DNA of 64,000 nucleotides from Phyllobacterium bourgognense (GTDB lineage: Bacteria > Pseudomonadota > Alphaproteobacteria > Rhizobiales > Rhizobiaceae), in NCBI RefSeq assembly GCF_003337575.1, contig NZ_QPJM01000012.1, positions 62,001-126,000 on the forward strand. The letters run 5' to 3'. The position numbers were made by a program, and so were the translations under genes. Below, in pieces: positions 63,170 through 64,000 of the stretch. Below the pieces are notes generated by a model that was not told where the DNA came from, did no database searches, and saw only the letters and a program-made list of their open reading frames with translations. How positions within the stretch are numbered: position 1 is the first letter of the stretch; every line of letters starts with the position of its first letter.

Positions 63170-63454
63170 CTAGCCGTTGCCATTCAGCCTGTCGCGCAAT
63201 TCTTTGCCGGTTTTGAAGAAGGGCACCCACTTTTCCTCAACGTCGACGCTTTCGCCGGTGCGCGGGTTACGTCCGCTGCGCGCTGGGCGGTTCTTGACGG
63301 AGAATGCGCCGAAGCCACGCAGCTCGACCCGATTGCCCTCGGCAAGCGCATCGGTGATCTCGTCAAAGATGGCGCCGACGATGTTCTCCACATCACGCTG
63401 AAACAAATGCGGATTGCGGTTGGCAATGATCTGCACGAGCTCTGATTTGATCAC
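63170..63454 (-). CDS. ihfB: Integration host factor beta subunit
   Basis: A 94-residue DNA-bending protein of the HU/IHF family: [42 protein letters not shown] and [31 protein letters not shown]. The length and the RNPRTG arm with valine-rich segment identify IHF-beta instead of HU. It dimerises with IHF-alpha (not in window). IHF is used by many phage integrases, so it may also serve the prophage here. Confidence 0.95.
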   Translation of the reverse strand: MIKSELVQIIANRNPHLFQRDVENIVGAIFDEITDALAEGNRVELRGFGAFSVKNRPARSGRNPRTGESVDVEEKWVPFFKTGKELRDRLNGNG

Positions 63455-63545
63455 AGCGAAATCCCTTCCGGTTCAAGATCAGGAGGACAAGGTCAAAAAG
63501 CACTAACCTGAATACTATGTCACTGATCTTATGAGTTTAATATCC

Positions 63546-64000
63546 TTATTGCGCGCCGACAGGCTTGCCGTCAACGTGCCAAACAGAAACGAGTCCGTCA
63601 AGGAACATGCGATCACCTGTCAATTCGCGCAGCACCCCTGCACTTTCTTCCGGAAGGCCGAGATATCTGGTCAGCATTTCAAGGGCGGAATGCGAAAAAA
63701 ACATACCGAGGGAGGACTTCTCGACGGGCTTCCATTCGACGACTGGAAGTTTGGCATCGATACCTTTTGTTTTGAGCCAGGCGATTGCCTTGTCTTCGCC
63801 GCCAAGTTCGTCAATCAGTTTGTTGGCAACCGCCTGGCGACCTGTAAAGACTGATCCGTCGGCCAGGGCCAAAGCTTGCTCGTGCGTGAATTTACGCCGC
63901 TCCTGGACCAGACCGACAAACCAGTCATAGGAATCAATGATCATACGATGAATCATCGCCTTCGCTTCGTCGCTCGCCGGATTGAAAAAATTGGGTTCTG
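63546..64000 (-). CDS. sppA: Signal peptide peptidase SppA, C-terminal part (5' end outside window)
   Basis: The frame is open to the right edge of the window. It gives the C-terminal 150 residues of an S49 peptidase: IIDSYDWFVGLVQERRKFTHEQALALADGSVFTGRQAVANKLIDELGGEDKAIAWLK contains the helix following the catalytic serine region and the GRVFTGRQA-type motif of SppA. The catalytic lysine and serine lie upstream, outside the window. It degrades cleaved signal peptides in the membrane. It precedes ihfB on the same strand, as in related alphaproteobacteria. Confidence 0.9.
   Translation of the reverse strand, partial: EPNFFNPASDEAKAMIHRMIIDSYDWFVGLVQERRKFTHEQALALADGSVFTGRQAVANKLIDELGGEDKAIAWLKTKGIDAKLPVVEWKPVEKSSLGMFFSHSALEMLTRYLGLPEESAGVLRELTGDRMFLDGLVSVWHVDGKPVGAQ

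Overview
The window looks like the chromosome of a free-living or plant-associated alphaproteobacterium of the order Hyphomicrobiales (Rhizobiales). Supporting signs are a SmoEFGK-type polyol ABC operon with mtlK, a single-ATPase-domain XylFHG transporter next to xylBA and a ROK regulator, an OlsB-type acyltransferase, the run mutS / glnD / murJ / trpS on one strand, and the order sppA-ihfB-lapA. A Phyllobacterium-, Brucella/Ochrobactrum- or Mesorhizobium-like genus fits, but the genus cannot be fixed from the sequence alone.

Layout. 1-8315: an eight-gene plus-strand polyol operon (binding protein, two permeases, ATPase, sorbitol dehydrogenase, mannitol dehydrogenase, HAD phosphatase, FGGY kinase) with overlapping or closely spaced genes. 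8338-16763: polA, an M20 peptidase, a short RNase D, a membrane acyltransferase, a 58-residue lipoprotein missed by ordinary length cut-offs, and a class III nucleotide cyclase with a duplicated membrane module. 16905-35048: an integrated phage-derived element of about 18.1 kb, bounded by an imperfect 58-bp direct repeat (attL/attR) with a tyrosine integrase beside attR. 35118-47795: PBP1A, glycerol kinase, an SDR, then a D-xylose locus in which the ROK regulator-xylB-xylA and xylF-xylH-xylG diverge from one control region. 47849-64000: a minus-strand housekeeping block (Nfu-type Fe-S scaffold, universal stress protein, trpS, VOC protein, murJ, glnD, mutS, ornithine-lipid acyltransferase, lspA, two RNA methyltransferases, an ornithine-cyclodeaminase-family enzyme, lapA, ihfB, partial sppA).

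The element at 16.9-35.0 kb is the accessory region. It keeps a prohead protease, a tail-assembly-chaperone-like protein, an HK97-gp10-like protein, a tape measure, a tail fibre and a fibre-assembly protein. No terminase, portal, major capsid or major tail protein can be found, so it is probably a decayed prophage. Its control end holds an XRE repressor facing clustered TAACCG/CGGTTA operators, a PrtN (pyocin activator)-AlpA-like-HTH operon, several minus-strand cargo genes with signal peptides or zinc ribbons, and a tRNA-Arg(UCU). Just upstream of the tRNA is a ten-codon reading frame with a near-perfect Shine-Dalgarno sequence in which five codons are AGA, the codon that tRNA reads. This is the most unusual arrangement in the window.

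Non-coding structure includes three copies of a 130-156 bp palindromic intergenic repeat, a different inverted repeat after PBP1A, a 38-bp perfect palindrome beside xylA, a 272-bp MITE-like element with 34-bp terminal inverted repeats abutting lapA, and a hairpin that hides the mutS ribosome binding site. No CRISPR array, rRNA or complete insertion sequence was found.
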